Origin: Ralstonia pickettii
GTDB lineage: Bacteria; Pseudomonadota; Gammaproteobacteria; Burkholderiales; Burkholderiaceae
Reading direction: 5' to 3'
Assembly (NCBI RefSeq): GCF_001699815.1
Contig: NZ_MCGB01000082.1
Location: 1 to 39,095, forward strand
Length of the DNA: 39,095 nucleotides
This document shows positions 15,598 to 23,941 of the stretch, one piece after another. Each line of letters starts with the position of its first letter. Position 1 is the first letter of the stretch. The position numbers were made by a program, and so were the translations under genes. The notes below the pieces were generated by a model. That model ran no database searches. It was not told where the DNA came from and saw only the letters and a list, made by a program, of their open reading frames with translations.

Positions 15598-15984
15598 ATG
15601 CACGACATTGAAACCGTGCTCCACCCAGCATGCGGCGCCTCCACCATCTCGGAATCGCCGCGCAAGAACTGGCTCATGAAGCGAAACTGCTCGCTTTCAA
15701 CCCGCCAGATTGGCTGGTCCACCCCCTTGGTCGTCATTCCCCCGTTCGTAATCGCTTGGTTTTCTGCCTGGCAAGTCGCGTGATTGGTGTTGCCTGATGC
15801 GGGGCTGGAGGTCGCGATTCTCGGATGGGCATTGCTGTACTATGCCCGCCACGCCTCCGATTACGGGCACGTCTGGCCGGAAGATGGCGCGCGCGTGATC
15901 CAGCAGGTGAGCGCCAGGCGGCGCAAGCTTGCGGACGAGCTTTCCCGGTGTTTGGGACACGGGCAACCAACCCAGGTCTCATGA
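15598..15984 (+). pseudogene. DUF2244-family membrane protein, broken by a stop codon and an internal loss
   Basis: The ATG at 15598 has AGGAG seven bases upstream. The frame reads into the DUF2244 hallmark MKRNCSLSTRQIGW and a membrane segment, then meets TGA at 15781-15783. In the same frame after the stop the protein continues as LVLPDAGLEVAILGWALLYYARHASDYGHVW, the next part of the family (AW-LVLP-AGLE-YARHA-D). The TGA thus replaces an expected Trp codon (TGG). After that the sequence jumps to ARVIQQVSARRRKLADELSRCLG, which resembles the family's C-terminal end, so roughly 50 middle residues seem to be missing. Intact homologues usually sit in front of coxB and are about 150-170 aa; their function is unknown. 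Confidence 0.75.
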
Positions 15985-16031
15985 GCCGCGCACCGGGGCA
16001 GAGTGGAATCTGTCAATTGGGTAGATAAAAA

Positions 16032-17288
16032 ATGAAAATGTTGAATAAGACATTGGCAAGTTTGCTGGCGGCAGGCTCCCTCCTCGCCCTCAGTCAAACG
16101 GCCCTGGCAGTGGAAGACATGCCAGGCGGCCCCGCAGTGCGGCAGCTTAATCTCGCGCCTCCGGTCACCAAGATCGCCGCCGAGATCCATTGGCTGCACT
16201 GGATGATGCTGATCATCTGTATCGTGATCTTCATCGGTGTTTTCGGGGTGATGTTCTACTCCATTTTCAAGCACCGTAAGTCGGTCGGTCACAAACCGGC
16301 GACGTTCCATGAAAGCACCACGGTCGAAATCATCTGGACCATCGTGCCGTTCCTGATCGTGATCGGGATGGCGCTGCCGGCCACCAAGGCCGTGGTCGCC
16401 ATGAAGGACACCACCAACTCCGACCTCACCATCAAGGCCACCGGCTACCAGTGGAAGTGGGGTTACGACTACCTGAAGGGCGAAGGCGAGGGCATCTCGT
16501 TCCTCTCCACGCTCACCACGCCGCGCGACCAGATCAACAACCAGGCGCCCAAGTCGAACACGTACCTGATCGAGGTCGACAACGAGCTGGTCGTGCCGGT
16601 CAACCGCAAGGTGCGCATCGTCACGACCGCCAACGACGTGATCCACTCGTGGATGATCCCGGCGTTCGGCGTGAAGCAGGATGCGATTCCGGGCTTCGTG
16701 CGCGACGCATGGTTCAAGGCAGAGAAGGTCGGCGTCTATCGCGGCCAGTGCGCCGAGCTTTGCGGCAAGGAACACGCCTTCATGCCGATCGTCGTGCGCG
16801 TGCTCTCGCAGGACGACTACACCAAGTGGGTCGACGGCAAGAAGAAGGAAATGGCCGCCAAGGCCGATGATCCGAACAAGACCTACACGCTGGAAGAGCT
16901 GAAGTCGCGCGGCGAGAAGGTCTACACCGCCAACTGCGCGGTCTGCCACCAGCCGAACGGTAAGGGCGGTGGCCCGTTCCCGGCCCTTGATGGCTCGAAG
17001 ATCGCCAATGGCCCGCTGGCCGACCACGTTGGCATCGTGCTGCACGGCAAGGGCGCGATGCCGCCCTGGGCTTCGGCGCTGAACGATGTCGAAATCGCTG
17101 CCGTCGTCACTTACGAGCGCAACAACTGGGGTAACCATACCGGTGACCTGCTGCAGCCGACGCAAGTGAAGGATGCGCGCGGCGGCAAGATGCCCGAAGG
17201 TGGGGCTGCCAAGACCGCTACAACTGAATCCGCCGGTAAGGTGGCGTCCAAACAAGCGAATGCGGCCGAAGACCGCAACGCTGGCTGA
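16032..17288 (+). CDS. coxB: Cytochrome c oxidase subunit II with fused cytochrome c domain (caa3 type)
   Basis: Receives electrons and passes them through CuA to subunit I. It is 418 aa: an N-terminal signal peptide (about 1-26), two membrane helices (about 55-78 and 97-120), and a periplasmic cupredoxin domain with CuA ligands His205, Cys240, Cys244, His248 and Met251 (CAELCGKEHAFM). The C-terminal class I cytochrome c domain has CAVCH (302-306) and a Met ligand in KGAMPPWA. The fused heme c marks a caa3-type oxidase. The tail is Ala/Lys-rich. The ribosome-binding site is weak (AT-rich leader). coxA follows after 40 bases. Confidence 0.96.
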   Translation: MKMLNKTLASLLAAGSLLALSQTALAVEDMPGGPAVRQLNLAPPVTKIAAEIHWLHWMMLIICIVIFIGVFGVMFYSIFKHRKSVGHKPATFHESTTVEIIWTIVPFLIVIGMALPATKAVVAMKDTTNSDLTIKATGYQWKWGYDYLKGEGEGISFLSTLTTPRDQINNQAPKSNTYLIEVDNELVVPVNRKVRIVTTANDVIHSWMIPAFGVKQDAIPGFVRDAWFKAEKVGVYRGQCAELCGKEHAFMPIVVRVLSQDDYTKWVDGKKKEMAAKADDPNKTYTLEELKSRGEKVYTANCAVCHQPNGKGGGPFPALDGSKIANGPLADHVGIVLHGKGAMPPWASALNDVEIAAVVTYERNNWGNHTGDLLQPTQVKDARGGKMPEGGAAKTATTESAGKVASKQANAAEDRNAG

Positions 17289-17328
17289 TTGATCGTCTGC
17301 GTGACGAACCGAACCTAGGAGTTCCTCG

Positions 17329-18933
17329 ATGAGCACCGCTGTTACGCACCCGCAAGATCACGCGCACGGTCATGGAGACGACCACGCGCACGACCATCCG
17401 CACGGCTGGCGCCGTTGGCTGTTCGCGACCAACCACAAGGACATCGGTACGCTGTATCTGCTGTTCTCTTTCATGATGCTGCTTTCAGGCGGCACGCTGG
17501 CCCTGCTGATCCGCCTTGAGCTGTTCCAGCCCGGCCTGCAGTTCTTCCATCCGGAGCTGTTCAACCAGTTCACCACCCTGCATGGCCTGATCATGGTGTT
17601 CGGCGCCATCATGCCGGCCTTCGTGGGCTTTGCGAACTGGATGATCCCGCTGCAGGTTGGCGCGTCCGACATGGCGTTTGCGCGGATGAACAACTTCAGC
17701 TTCTGGCTGCTGCCGCCTGCTGCGCTGCTGCTGGTGGGCTCGTTCTTCGCCCCGGGCGGCGCCACCGCTGCCGGCTGGACGCTCTACGCGCCGCTGTCGG
17801 TGCAGATGGGCCCGGGCATGGACATGGCGATCTTCGCGATCCACATCATGGGCGCATCGTCGATCATGGGCGCGATCAACATCATCGTGACCATCCTGAA
17901 CATGCGCGCGCCGGGCATGACGCTGATGAAGATGCCGATGTTCTGCTGGACGTGGCTGATCACGGCGTACCTGCTGATCGCCGTGATGCCGGTGCTGGCA
18001 GGCGCGATCACCATGGTGCTGACCGACCGCCACTTCGGGACGAGCTTCTTCTCGGCAGCCGGCGGCGGTGACCCGGTGATGTACCAGCACATCTTCTGGT
18101 TCTTCGGGCACCCCGAGGTGTACATCATGATCTTGCCGGCGTTCGGTATCGTCAGCCAGATCGTGCCGGCCTTTGCGCGCAAGCCGCTGTTCGGCTACAG
18201 CTCGATGGTGTATGCCACGGCGTCGATCGCCATCCTGTCGTTCATCGTGTGGGCACACCACATGTTCACGACCGGTATGCCCGTCACCGGCCAGCTGTTC
18301 TTCATGTACGCGACGATGCTGATTGCGGTGCCGACCGGCGTGAAGATCTTCAACTGGGTGGCCACGATGTGGCGCGGCTCGATGACGTTCGAGACGCCGA
18401 TGCTGTTTGCGATCGGCTTCATCTTCGTGTTCACGGTGGGCGGCTTCACGGGCCTGATCCTGGCCGTGGCCCCGATCGACATCCAGCTGCAGGACACCTA
18501 CTACGTGGTGGCGCACTTCCACTACGTGCTGGTGGCTGGTTCGCTGTTCGCGCTGTTCGCGGGCTTCTACTACTGGGGCCCGAAGTGGTCGGGCTACATG
18601 TACAGCGAGACGCGCGGCAAGATCCACTTCTGGGGTTCGATGATCACGTTCAACCTCACGTTCTTCCCGATGCACTTCCTGGGCCTGGCAGGCATGCCGC
18701 GCCGCTATGCGGACTACCCGCAGCAGTTTGCCGATTTCAATGCGATCGCGTCGATCGGAGCTCTGGGCTTCGGTCTGATGCAAGTGTATTTCTTCTTCTT
18801 CGTGGTGCTGCCGTCGTACCGCGGTGGCGAGAAGGCTGCCGACAAGCCTTGGGATGGCGCGGAAGGCCTGGAGTGGACCGTGCCGTCGCCGGCGCCGTTC
18901 CACACCTTTGAAGAACCGCCGCACGTGAAGTAA
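17329..18933 (+). CDS. coxA: Cytochrome c oxidase subunit I
   Basis: Catalytic subunit that reduces oxygen and pumps protons. It is 534 aa with about 12 membrane helices. Heme a ligand His85 is in [11 protein letters not shown]; CuB ligand His261 and the cross-linked Tyr265 are in FFGHPEVY; CuB His310/His311 are in WAHHMFTTG; heme a3 and a ligands His396/His398 are in [13 protein letters not shown] clear TAGGAG precedes the ATG by six bases. The N terminus (residues 7-25) is unusually histidine-rich, with eight His. Confidence 0.98.
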   Translation: MSTAVTHPQDHAHGHGDDHAHDHPHGWRRWLFATNHKDIGTLYLLFSFMMLLSGGTLALLIRLELFQPGLQFFHPELFNQFTTLHGLIMVFGAIMPAFVGFANWMIPLQVGASDMAFARMNNFSFWLLPPAALLLVGSFFAPGGATAAGWTLYAPLSVQMGPGMDMAIFAIHIMGASSIMGAINIIVTILNMRAPGMTLMKMPMFCWTWLITAYLLIAVMPVLAGAITMVLTDRHFGTSFFSAAGGGDPVMYQHIFWFFGHPEVYIMILPAFGIVSQIVPAFARKPLFGYSSMVYATASIAILSFIVWAHHMFTTGMPVTGQLFFMYATMLIAVPTGVKIFNWVATMWRGSMTFETPMLFAIGFIFVFTVGGFTGLILAVAPIDIQLQDTYYVVAHFHYVLVAGSLFALFAGFYYWGPKWSGYMYSETRGKIHFWGSMITFNLTFFPMHFLGLAGMPRRYADYPQQFADFNAIASIGALGFGLMQVYFFFFVVLPSYRGGEKAADKPWDGAEGLEWTVPSPAPFHTFEEPPHVK

Positions 18934-18986
18934 TGCAGGTGTTGCGGGGCTGGCGAGTGCCGGCTCCGCGATCCTCCGGACAAACG

Positions 18987-19118
18987 ATGTCGAATCCAGA
19001 AAAAAGCCCAACGCCCGAGCAACGCGCTGCCAACCGTCGCCTGGGGTTGATCCTCGGCACGATCGCGCTGGTTTTCTTTCTGGGTGTGATTTTCAAGCGC
19101 GTGGTGTTCGGCGGCTAG
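18987..19118 (+). CDS. Small cytochrome oxidase assembly protein (43 aa)
   Basis: A single-helix protein of 43 aa: MSNPEKSPTPEQRAANRRLG, then a membrane segment (LILGTIALVFFLGVIF) and KRVVFGG. The position between coxA and cox11 and the PEQRAANRRL-helix-KRVVFG layout match the short cytochrome oxidase assembly proteins annotated in Burkholderiaceae. The frame opens at 18933, overlapping the coxA stop, but the ATG at 18987 starts the conserved part. The function is inferred from context only. Confidence 0.75.
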   Translation: MSNPEKSPTPEQRAANRRLGLILGTIALVFFLGVIFKRVVFGG

Positions 19119-19167
19119 CCGGGCAAGCGACGCGCTGGTCGCTGAACCGAGATTTCGCGAGACCCCT

Positions 19168-19776
19168 ATGAGCCAGACACCGGCGCAGCCGGACCCGACC
19201 CAAAACGACAAAGCTCTCGAGCGCGGCCTGAACCGTTCCATGCTCGGCAAGCTGGCCGTCGTGGTCGCGATCATGTTCGGCTTCGGCTACGCGATGGTGC
19301 CGTTGTACAAGAAGATCTGCGAGATCACGAACATCAACGTGCTGAACACGCGTGATGAGGATGGCGGCGCGCTGCGCAACTCCCAGGTCGACAAGACGCG
19401 CACGATCACGGTGGAATTCGATTCGAACAGCCAGGGGCCGTTCCGCTTCCGCCCGGTCAAGAACAGCATGGATGTGCACCCCGGCGAGATCAGCCAGATC
19501 GTCTACGAGGTGGTGAACAAGGAGGGGCGTACGGTGGAGGCGCAGGCCATCCCGAGTTACGCGCCCAAGCAGGCAACCGAGTTCTTCAAGAAGATCGAGT
19601 GTTTCTGTTTCAAGCAGCAGACGCTGACGGCCAACGAATCACGCGAGATGCCGGTGGTGTTTGTGATTGATCCGGATCTTCCCAAGGACGTGAAGACGAT
19701 CACTCTGTCCTACACTTTCTTTGAAATCCACGCGCCGTCGGTCATTGCGCCGGCGATGCCGAACAAGGGAACGTGA
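19168..19776 (+). CDS. ctaG: Cytochrome c oxidase assembly protein CtaG/Cox11 (CuB insertion)
   Basis: A membrane-anchored copper chaperone that delivers copper to the CuB site of subunit I. It is 202 aa: one N-terminal helix (about 26-46, followed by MVPLYKKICEITNINVLN), then a periplasmic Ig-like domain with the copper-binding CFCF motif (Cys145, Cys147) in FFKKIECFCFKQQTL. The C-terminal ITLSYTFFEI is typical. The next gene starts five bases after its stop. Confidence 0.96.
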   Translation: MSQTPAQPDPTQNDKALERGLNRSMLGKLAVVVAIMFGFGYAMVPLYKKICEITNINVLNTRDEDGGALRNSQVDKTRTITVEFDSNSQGPFRFRPVKNSMDVHPGEISQIVYEVVNKEGRTVEAQAIPSYAPKQATEFFKKIECFCFKQQTLTANESREMPVVFVIDPDLPKDVKTITLSYTFFEIHAPSVIAPAMPNKGT

Positions 19777-19780
19777 GGAC

Positions 19781-19993
19781 ATGGACGACCTGAAGGAAGC
19801 GACCAAGCGGCGCGCATCATTCGCACAGACGATGAAGGCGGTGTTCTGGTCCTTCTTCGGGGTGCGCAAAGGCCGCGACCACGACCGTGACATGGCGCAG
19901 TTGAATCCGGTGCACGTGATCGTGGCGGGCATTCTGGCGGCGGTGATCTTTGTGGTTGTGTTGTTGCTGATCGTGCGAGCCGTGGTCGGTTGA
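19781..19993 (+). CDS. DUF2970 family membrane protein
   Basis: A 70-aa protein with one C-terminal membrane helix. The N-terminal part has TMKAVFWSFFGVRKGRDHDRD and the helix region NPVHVIVAGILAAVIFVVVLLLIVRAVVG, the recognisable DUF2970 pattern. Its ribosome-binding site (GAGGA) overlaps the cox11 stop, so the two are translationally coupled. The function is unknown; its constant position in the cox operon suggests a role in oxidase assembly or stability. Confidence 0.85.
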   Translation: MDDLKEATKRRASFAQTMKAVFWSFFGVRKGRDHDRDMAQLNPVHVIVAGILAAVIFVVVLLLIVRAVVG

Positions 19994-20081
19994 GGATTGA
20001 GCAGGTTGAGGAGACGGCCCCGCAGCATGGGCCGGGCAATATCGAGTGGATTCTTAAAAAAATAGAGCTGGAGAAAAAGAG

Positions 20082-20942
20082 ATGAGTGCGAATCGAGCAA
20101 ACGCTCCGTACTACTTCGTGCCCGGGCCCTCGCGGCATCCGATTACGGCAAGCCTCGGCCTGCTGATCGTGCTGTTGAGCTCCGCTGCATGGGTGAATGC
20201 CCAGCCGTGGGCCCCGTGGACGTTCCTGGTCGGGCTGCTGTGGTTCCTCTTTGTGCTGCGCGCGTGGTTTGCCGACGCCATCTCCGAATCCGAGACCGGC
20301 AAGTACGGCGACCGCGTGGATGCCTCGTTCCGCTGGTCGATGAGCTGGTTCATCTTCTCGGAAGTGATGTTCTTCGCGGCGTTCTTCGGCGCGCTGTTCT
20401 ATGCCCGCACGATCGCCATGCCGTGGCTGGGCGATCTGAACAACAAGCTGCTGTGGCCGGACTTTAACGCGCTATGGCCGAACGCTGGCCCCGCCGGCAC
20501 GGTATCACCGTTCACGACGATGGGCCCGTGGCCGATCCCGACCATCAACACGGCGCTGCTGCTGACCTCCGGTGTGACGCTCACGTGGGCACATCATGCG
20601 CTGCGTGAAGGCAAGCGCGCGCAGGTCATCCAGGGTCTGCTGCTGACGATCCTCCTGGGCTTTACGTTCATGGGCTTCCAGGCGTTCGAATACATCCACG
20701 CCTATCACGAACTGAACCTGAAGCTGACCTCGGGCATCTACGGTTCGACGTTCTTCCTGCTGACGGGCTTCCACGGCTTCCACGTGACCATGGGCGCCAT
20801 CATGCTGTCGGTGGTGCTGGGGCGTGTGATCAAGGGCCACTTCACGCCGGAGCATCACTTCGCATTCGAAGGCGCCGCGTGGTACTGGCACTTTGTGGAC
20901 GTGGTGTGGCTGGGCCTGTACGTGGTGGTGTACTGGCTGTAA
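20082..20942 (+). CDS. coxC: Cytochrome c oxidase subunit III
   Basis: The third core subunit, which stabilises subunit I and its proton path. It is 286 aa with seven predicted helices. Typical blocks: YYFVPGPSRHPI at the N terminus, MSWFIFSEVMFFAAFFGALFYAR, GFQAFEYIHAYHELNLKLTSGIYGSTFFLLTGFHGFHVTMGAIML and the C-terminal FAFEGAAWYWHFVDVVWLGLYVVVYWL. A purine-rich GGAGAAAAAGAG precedes the ATG. A hairpin terminator follows near 21008. Confidence 0.97.
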   Translation: MSANRANAPYYFVPGPSRHPITASLGLLIVLLSSAAWVNAQPWAPWTFLVGLLWFLFVLRAWFADAISESETGKYGDRVDASFRWSMSWFIFSEVMFFAAFFGALFYARTIAMPWLGDLNNKLLWPDFNALWPNAGPAGTVSPFTTMGPWPIPTINTALLLTSGVTLTWAHHALREGKRAQVIQGLLLTILLGFTFMGFQAFEYIHAYHELNLKLTSGIYGSTFFLLTGFHGFHVTMGAIMLSVVLGRVIKGHFTPEHHFAFEGAAWYWHFVDVVWLGLYVVVYWL

Positions 20943-21007
20943 GACAGCATGGGAATGGGGCAGCGCAGCGCCGCCCCGTAGCACGGCCCACGACAGGTGA
21001 AGACAAT

Positions 21008-21045
21008 GCCGCAGACGGGACACCGCTGCGGCGTTTTCGTTTTTC
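21008..21045 (+). terminator. Probable terminator after coxC
   Basis: A perfect 7-bp stem (GCCGCAG / CTGCGGC, 11-base loop) is followed by GTTTTCGTTTTTC. This would end the coxB-coxC transcript before the converging small gene at 21068-21277. Confidence 0.6.
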
Positions 21046-21067
21046 TGGCGTGACGGATTTGCCGTGG

Positions 21068-21277
21068 CTACTGGCCGAATTGGATGCCGGTGCTGTGGAT
21101 CCACCCCAACCGATTGGCGACCAGGATGAAGATGAACAGCGCGATCGAGAAACCGACGCGGAACATCAAGGATCGAACGGTCCGGTTGCTGTGGCCCTTG
21201 TCGCGCATCAGGAAGAACAGCGCGGAGGCAAGGCTGCCGAGGATCAGCAGAAACGCAATGGCAACGACGATGCGCAT
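21068..21277 (-). CDS. Twin transmembrane protein, DUF2909 family
   Basis: A 69-aa protein with two membrane helices (about 2-22 and 42-62) joined by a short basic loop, FFLMRDKGHSNRTVRSLMFRVGFSIALF. This is the DUF2909 pattern found next to SURF1 in many proteobacteria, where it is usually on the opposite strand as here. The function is unknown. The start was placed at the ATG at 21277; a few more upstream residues are possible. No clear ribosome-binding site is seen. Confidence 0.8.
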   Translation of the reverse strand: MRIVVAIAFLLILGSLASALFFLMRDKGHSNRTVRSLMFRVGFSIALFIFILVANRLGWIHSTGIQFGQ

Positions 21278-21346
21278 GGAGGGTTGCCGGTTGGGCAATG
21301 ACGGGTTGGAAATGGCTGCCGGGCATTATCTCACCGAGGCCGCGCA

Positions 21347-22117
21347 ATGACCGAGCGCGTACCGATGCGACGCTGGTTTGCGCCTGTGCCGATGTTGGCA
21401 GGTGTGGCACTGATCGCGCTCACGAGCTTGCTGGGGCGTTGGCAGCTGACGCGTGCGCACGAGCGCATCGAGCGCCAAGCCCGCATTATGGCGCTGGAAA
21501 ATGCGCCCGCCCAGCGCATCACAGCTCAGCCGGTGACAGCAGATTCAGTAATGTACAGGCCGGTGCTGCTGCGTGGAACGTTCGACGTGGCGCACACGGT
21601 GCTGCTCGAGAACCGCCCGCACGTCACCAACGACGTATCGCGCCCGGGTTTCGAGGTGCTCATCCCGCTGATGCTGGAAGGTGCGGGCGGGCGCGCCGTG
21701 TTGGTCGACCGGGGCTGGTTGCCGCGCGATCCGGCCGATCGCACGCGCATCGCGCCGTACACCACGCCGGCGGGCGAAGTGCAGGTCGAAGGGATGGCGG
21801 TGCCGCATGCCAGCCGAGTCTTCAGTCTGGGCAGCAAGGACGGCGCTGATGAAGTTGGCCAGCGACTTAGGCAGAATATCGACCTCGACGCTTTCTCGCG
21901 CGAAATCGGCGTGCCGCTCCAACCCTTCGTGGTGCAGCAGCAGTCCGACGTGGAGGACGGCCTGTTGCGCGATTGGCCGCGCGCAGACTTGGGCGCTGAG
22001 CGCAATTACGGTTACGCATTCCAATGGTTTGCGATGGCGGCGGCAGTGCTTGGGCTGATGGTCTTCTACAGCGTGCGGCGTTATCGCCGCTTGGCAGGCA
22101 CCTCCGAGCCTGCCTGA
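21347..22117 (+). CDS. SURF1-family cytochrome oxidase assembly protein
   Basis: An assembly factor linked to heme a insertion into subunit I. It is 256 aa with the classical topology: an N-terminal helix (about 15-30, followed by LGRWQLTRAHERIERQ), a periplasmic domain with YRPVLLRGTFD, VLLENRPH, GFEVLIPLMLEGAGGRAVLVDRGWLP, and a C-terminal helix (about 228-244) after NYGYAFQWFAMAAA. GAGG lies 7 bases before the ATG. Confidence 0.93.
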   Translation: MTERVPMRRWFAPVPMLAGVALIALTSLLGRWQLTRAHERIERQARIMALENAPAQRITAQPVTADSVMYRPVLLRGTFDVAHTVLLENRPHVTNDVSRPGFEVLIPLMLEGAGGRAVLVDRGWLPRDPADRTRIAPYTTPAGEVQVEGMAVPHASRVFSLGSKDGADEVGQRLRQNIDLDAFSREIGVPLQPFVVQQQSDVEDGLLRDWPRADLGAERNYGYAFQWFAMAAAVLGLMVFYSVRRYRRLAGTSEPA

Positions 22118-22169
22118 ATACGAACTCGCGTTGCGGCTTAGTGCCGCAGCTGAATGTATTGGGAATCAC

Positions 22170-22826
22170 ATGGTGAATCAGGAATCTGCACCCGGCGCGC
22201 CGGGCACACTCGGGTCGTCCGAAGACCCGCGCATCGACGCGCGCACACGCCGCGGCCGCTTGATGATGCTGTTCCTGCTGCTGGTGTGCGCCTCTCCGGT
22301 GATCGCGTCGTACCTTGCGTATTACGTCTTCACCCCCGCCGGCGGCAAGGCGGCGTACGGCGCGCTGGTCGATCCGCAGCGCCCCATTCCGACCGGTCTG
22401 ATGGTGCAGGACGAGCACGGTGCTGAAGTGCCGCTCGCCAGCCTCAAGGGCAAATGGCTGATGGTGTCCGTAGATGGCAGCGCCTGCGACGACAACTGCG
22501 CGCGCAAGCTGTTCACCATGCGCCAGCTGCGCATCGGCCAGGGCCCGGACCGCGACCGTATCGTCCCTGTCTGGCTAGTGACCGACCGGGGGGAGATCGA
22601 CCCGCGCCTCATCAAGGCTTACAACGACGATTACGGTGCCGTGCGCTTCCTGCGCGCGCCCGATCTGCCTAAGAACTGGCTTGCCGACGGCAAGACGCCG
22701 CCCACAGACCACCTCTTCCTGGTCGATCCGCTCGGCAACCTGATGATGCAGTTCCCGAAAGATCCGGATCCGAAGAAGGTGCGCGCAGACATGACGCGGC
22801 TCTTGAAGTATTCGCGCATCGGATAA
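22170..22826 (+). CDS. SCO-like thioredoxin-fold cytochrome oxidase assembly protein
   Basis: A 218-aa protein with one N-terminal helix (about 31-53) and a periplasmic thioredoxin-like domain. It carries a CxxxC pair (Cys106/Cys110 in DGSACDDNCARK), as in SCO/SenC copper chaperones, and a His in TDHLFLVDPLGNLMMQFP. It lacks the prolines of the classical CPDVCP motif. It lies between SURF1 and ctaA, and its TAA is three bases before the ctaA ATG. A role in CuA maturation or thiol handling is likely but unproven. The ATG at 22170 has GGGAA upstream; the frame is open to 22131. Confidence 0.75.
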   Translation: MVNQESAPGAPGTLGSSEDPRIDARTRRGRLMMLFLLLVCASPVIASYLAYYVFTPAGGKAAYGALVDPQRPIPTGLMVQDEHGAEVPLASLKGKWLMVSVDGSACDDNCARKLFTMRQLRIGQGPDRDRIVPVWLVTDRGEIDPRLIKAYNDDYGAVRFLRAPDLPKNWLADGKTPPTDHLFLVDPLGNLMMQFPKDPDPKKVRADMTRLLKYSRIG

Positions 22827-22829
22827 GCC

Positions 22830-23921
22830 ATGCTGCTGCAACTTGCTTCCATTGGCATCCTGATCGCGCTGATCCCACTCTGTTACGTGCTGGTCAAAGG
22901 GGATCGCAACAAGTACCGGAAGCTGGTGTGGATCACCGCTTTCCTCACGCTGGACTTGATCATGTTCGGCAGCTTCACGCGTCTGACGGATTCAGGCCTC
23001 GGTTGCCCGGATTGGCCGGGCTGCTACGGCACCTCCAACCCGTTCCACGCCCGTGAAGACATCCATGCTGCACAGGCCGCCATGCCGAGCGGCCCCGTCA
23101 CCTGGATGAAAGCGTGGATCGAGATGACGCACCGCTACTTCGCGCTTGCGTTGGGCGTGCTGATCATCACGCTGGTGGTGCTGGCGTGGGTCAAGCGCAA
23201 GGAACTGCAGCAGTCTCCCTGGTATGCGACGGCGGTGCTGGCGCTGGTGTGTGTGCAAGGCGCCTTTGGCGCGTGGACGGTCACGCTCAAGCTGCAGCCG
23301 GCCATCGTGGTGACGCACTTGCTGCTCGGCATGTCGCTGCTGGCCGCGCTGATCTGGCTCGGCTGCAAGAACGACGCGCCGCGTGCGGTCGATGCGCGCG
23401 GCGCCTCGTTGCGCATGGCGGTGGCCATCGGGCTCGTGCTGCTCGTTGTGCAGATTGCCCTGGGTGGCTGGGTCAGCACGAACTACGCTGTGCTGGCCTG
23501 TACCGATTTTCCGCTGTGCAACGGCCAGTGGGTTCCGCCGATGGACTTTGCACACGGCTTCACATTCTGGCGCCAGCTCGGCAAGACCGCCGGCGGCGAT
23601 TTCATCTCGCACGATGCGCTGGTCGCCATCCATTGGACGCACCGGGTGTTTGCAGTCGTTGTGCTGAGCTACCTGGCGTGGCTCGGTGCGCGCGCACGTC
23701 GCATTGGCGGCCTCGGCCGTGTCGCGACGGTGCTGCTCGTTGTGCTGGCCGTGCAATTGGCGACCGGGCTTTCGAACATCGTGCTGGGGTGGCCGCTGCT
23801 GGCCGCCGTGGCGCACAACGGCGGCGCGGCCGTGCTGCTGTTGCTGATGGTGCGTCTGCATTACCTGATCGGGCTCGCGCAGGCGCGGGCGCCGATGCCT
23901 GTGGCGGCTGCCGTCGTCTGA
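22830..23921 (+). CDS. ctaA: Heme A synthase (COX15/CtaA)
   Basis: Oxidises the C8 methyl of heme O to give heme A. It is 363 aa with eight predicted helices in two four-helix halves. Conserved: GSFTRLTDSGLGCPDWPGCYG (first half loop with cysteine pair), IEMTHRYFALALG, VVTHLLLGMSLLAALIWL, GGWVSTNYAVLACTDFPLCNGQWVPPMDF and AIHWTHRVFAVVV, which supply the heme-ligating histidines. It follows the SCO-like gene at three bases and precedes ctaB by 20 bases. Confidence 0.96.
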   Translation: MLLQLASIGILIALIPLCYVLVKGDRNKYRKLVWITAFLTLDLIMFGSFTRLTDSGLGCPDWPGCYGTSNPFHAREDIHAAQAAMPSGPVTWMKAWIEMTHRYFALALGVLIITLVVLAWVKRKELQQSPWYATAVLALVCVQGAFGAWTVTLKLQPAIVVTHLLLGMSLLAALIWLGCKNDAPRAVDARGASLRMAVAIGLVLLVVQIALGGWVSTNYAVLACTDFPLCNGQWVPPMDFAHGFTFWRQLGKTAGGDFISHDALVAIHWTHRVFAVVVLSYLAWLGARARRIGGLGRVATVLLVVLAVQLATGLSNIVLGWPLLAAVAHNGGAAVLLLLMVRLHYLIGLAQARAPMPVAAAVV

Positions 23922-23941
23922 ATGCCGTCTGACCGTTTTTT

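Noticed and set aside
15781-15783. TGA as a selenocysteine codon in the DUF2244 frame
   Set aside because: The family has Trp at this place (TGG to TGA), no SECIS-like need is apparent, and the gene is damaged further downstream.
20955-20978. GC-rich inverted repeat right after coxC as a terminator
   Set aside because: The stem has a mismatch and no T tract follows; the hairpin at 21008-21045 is the better candidate.
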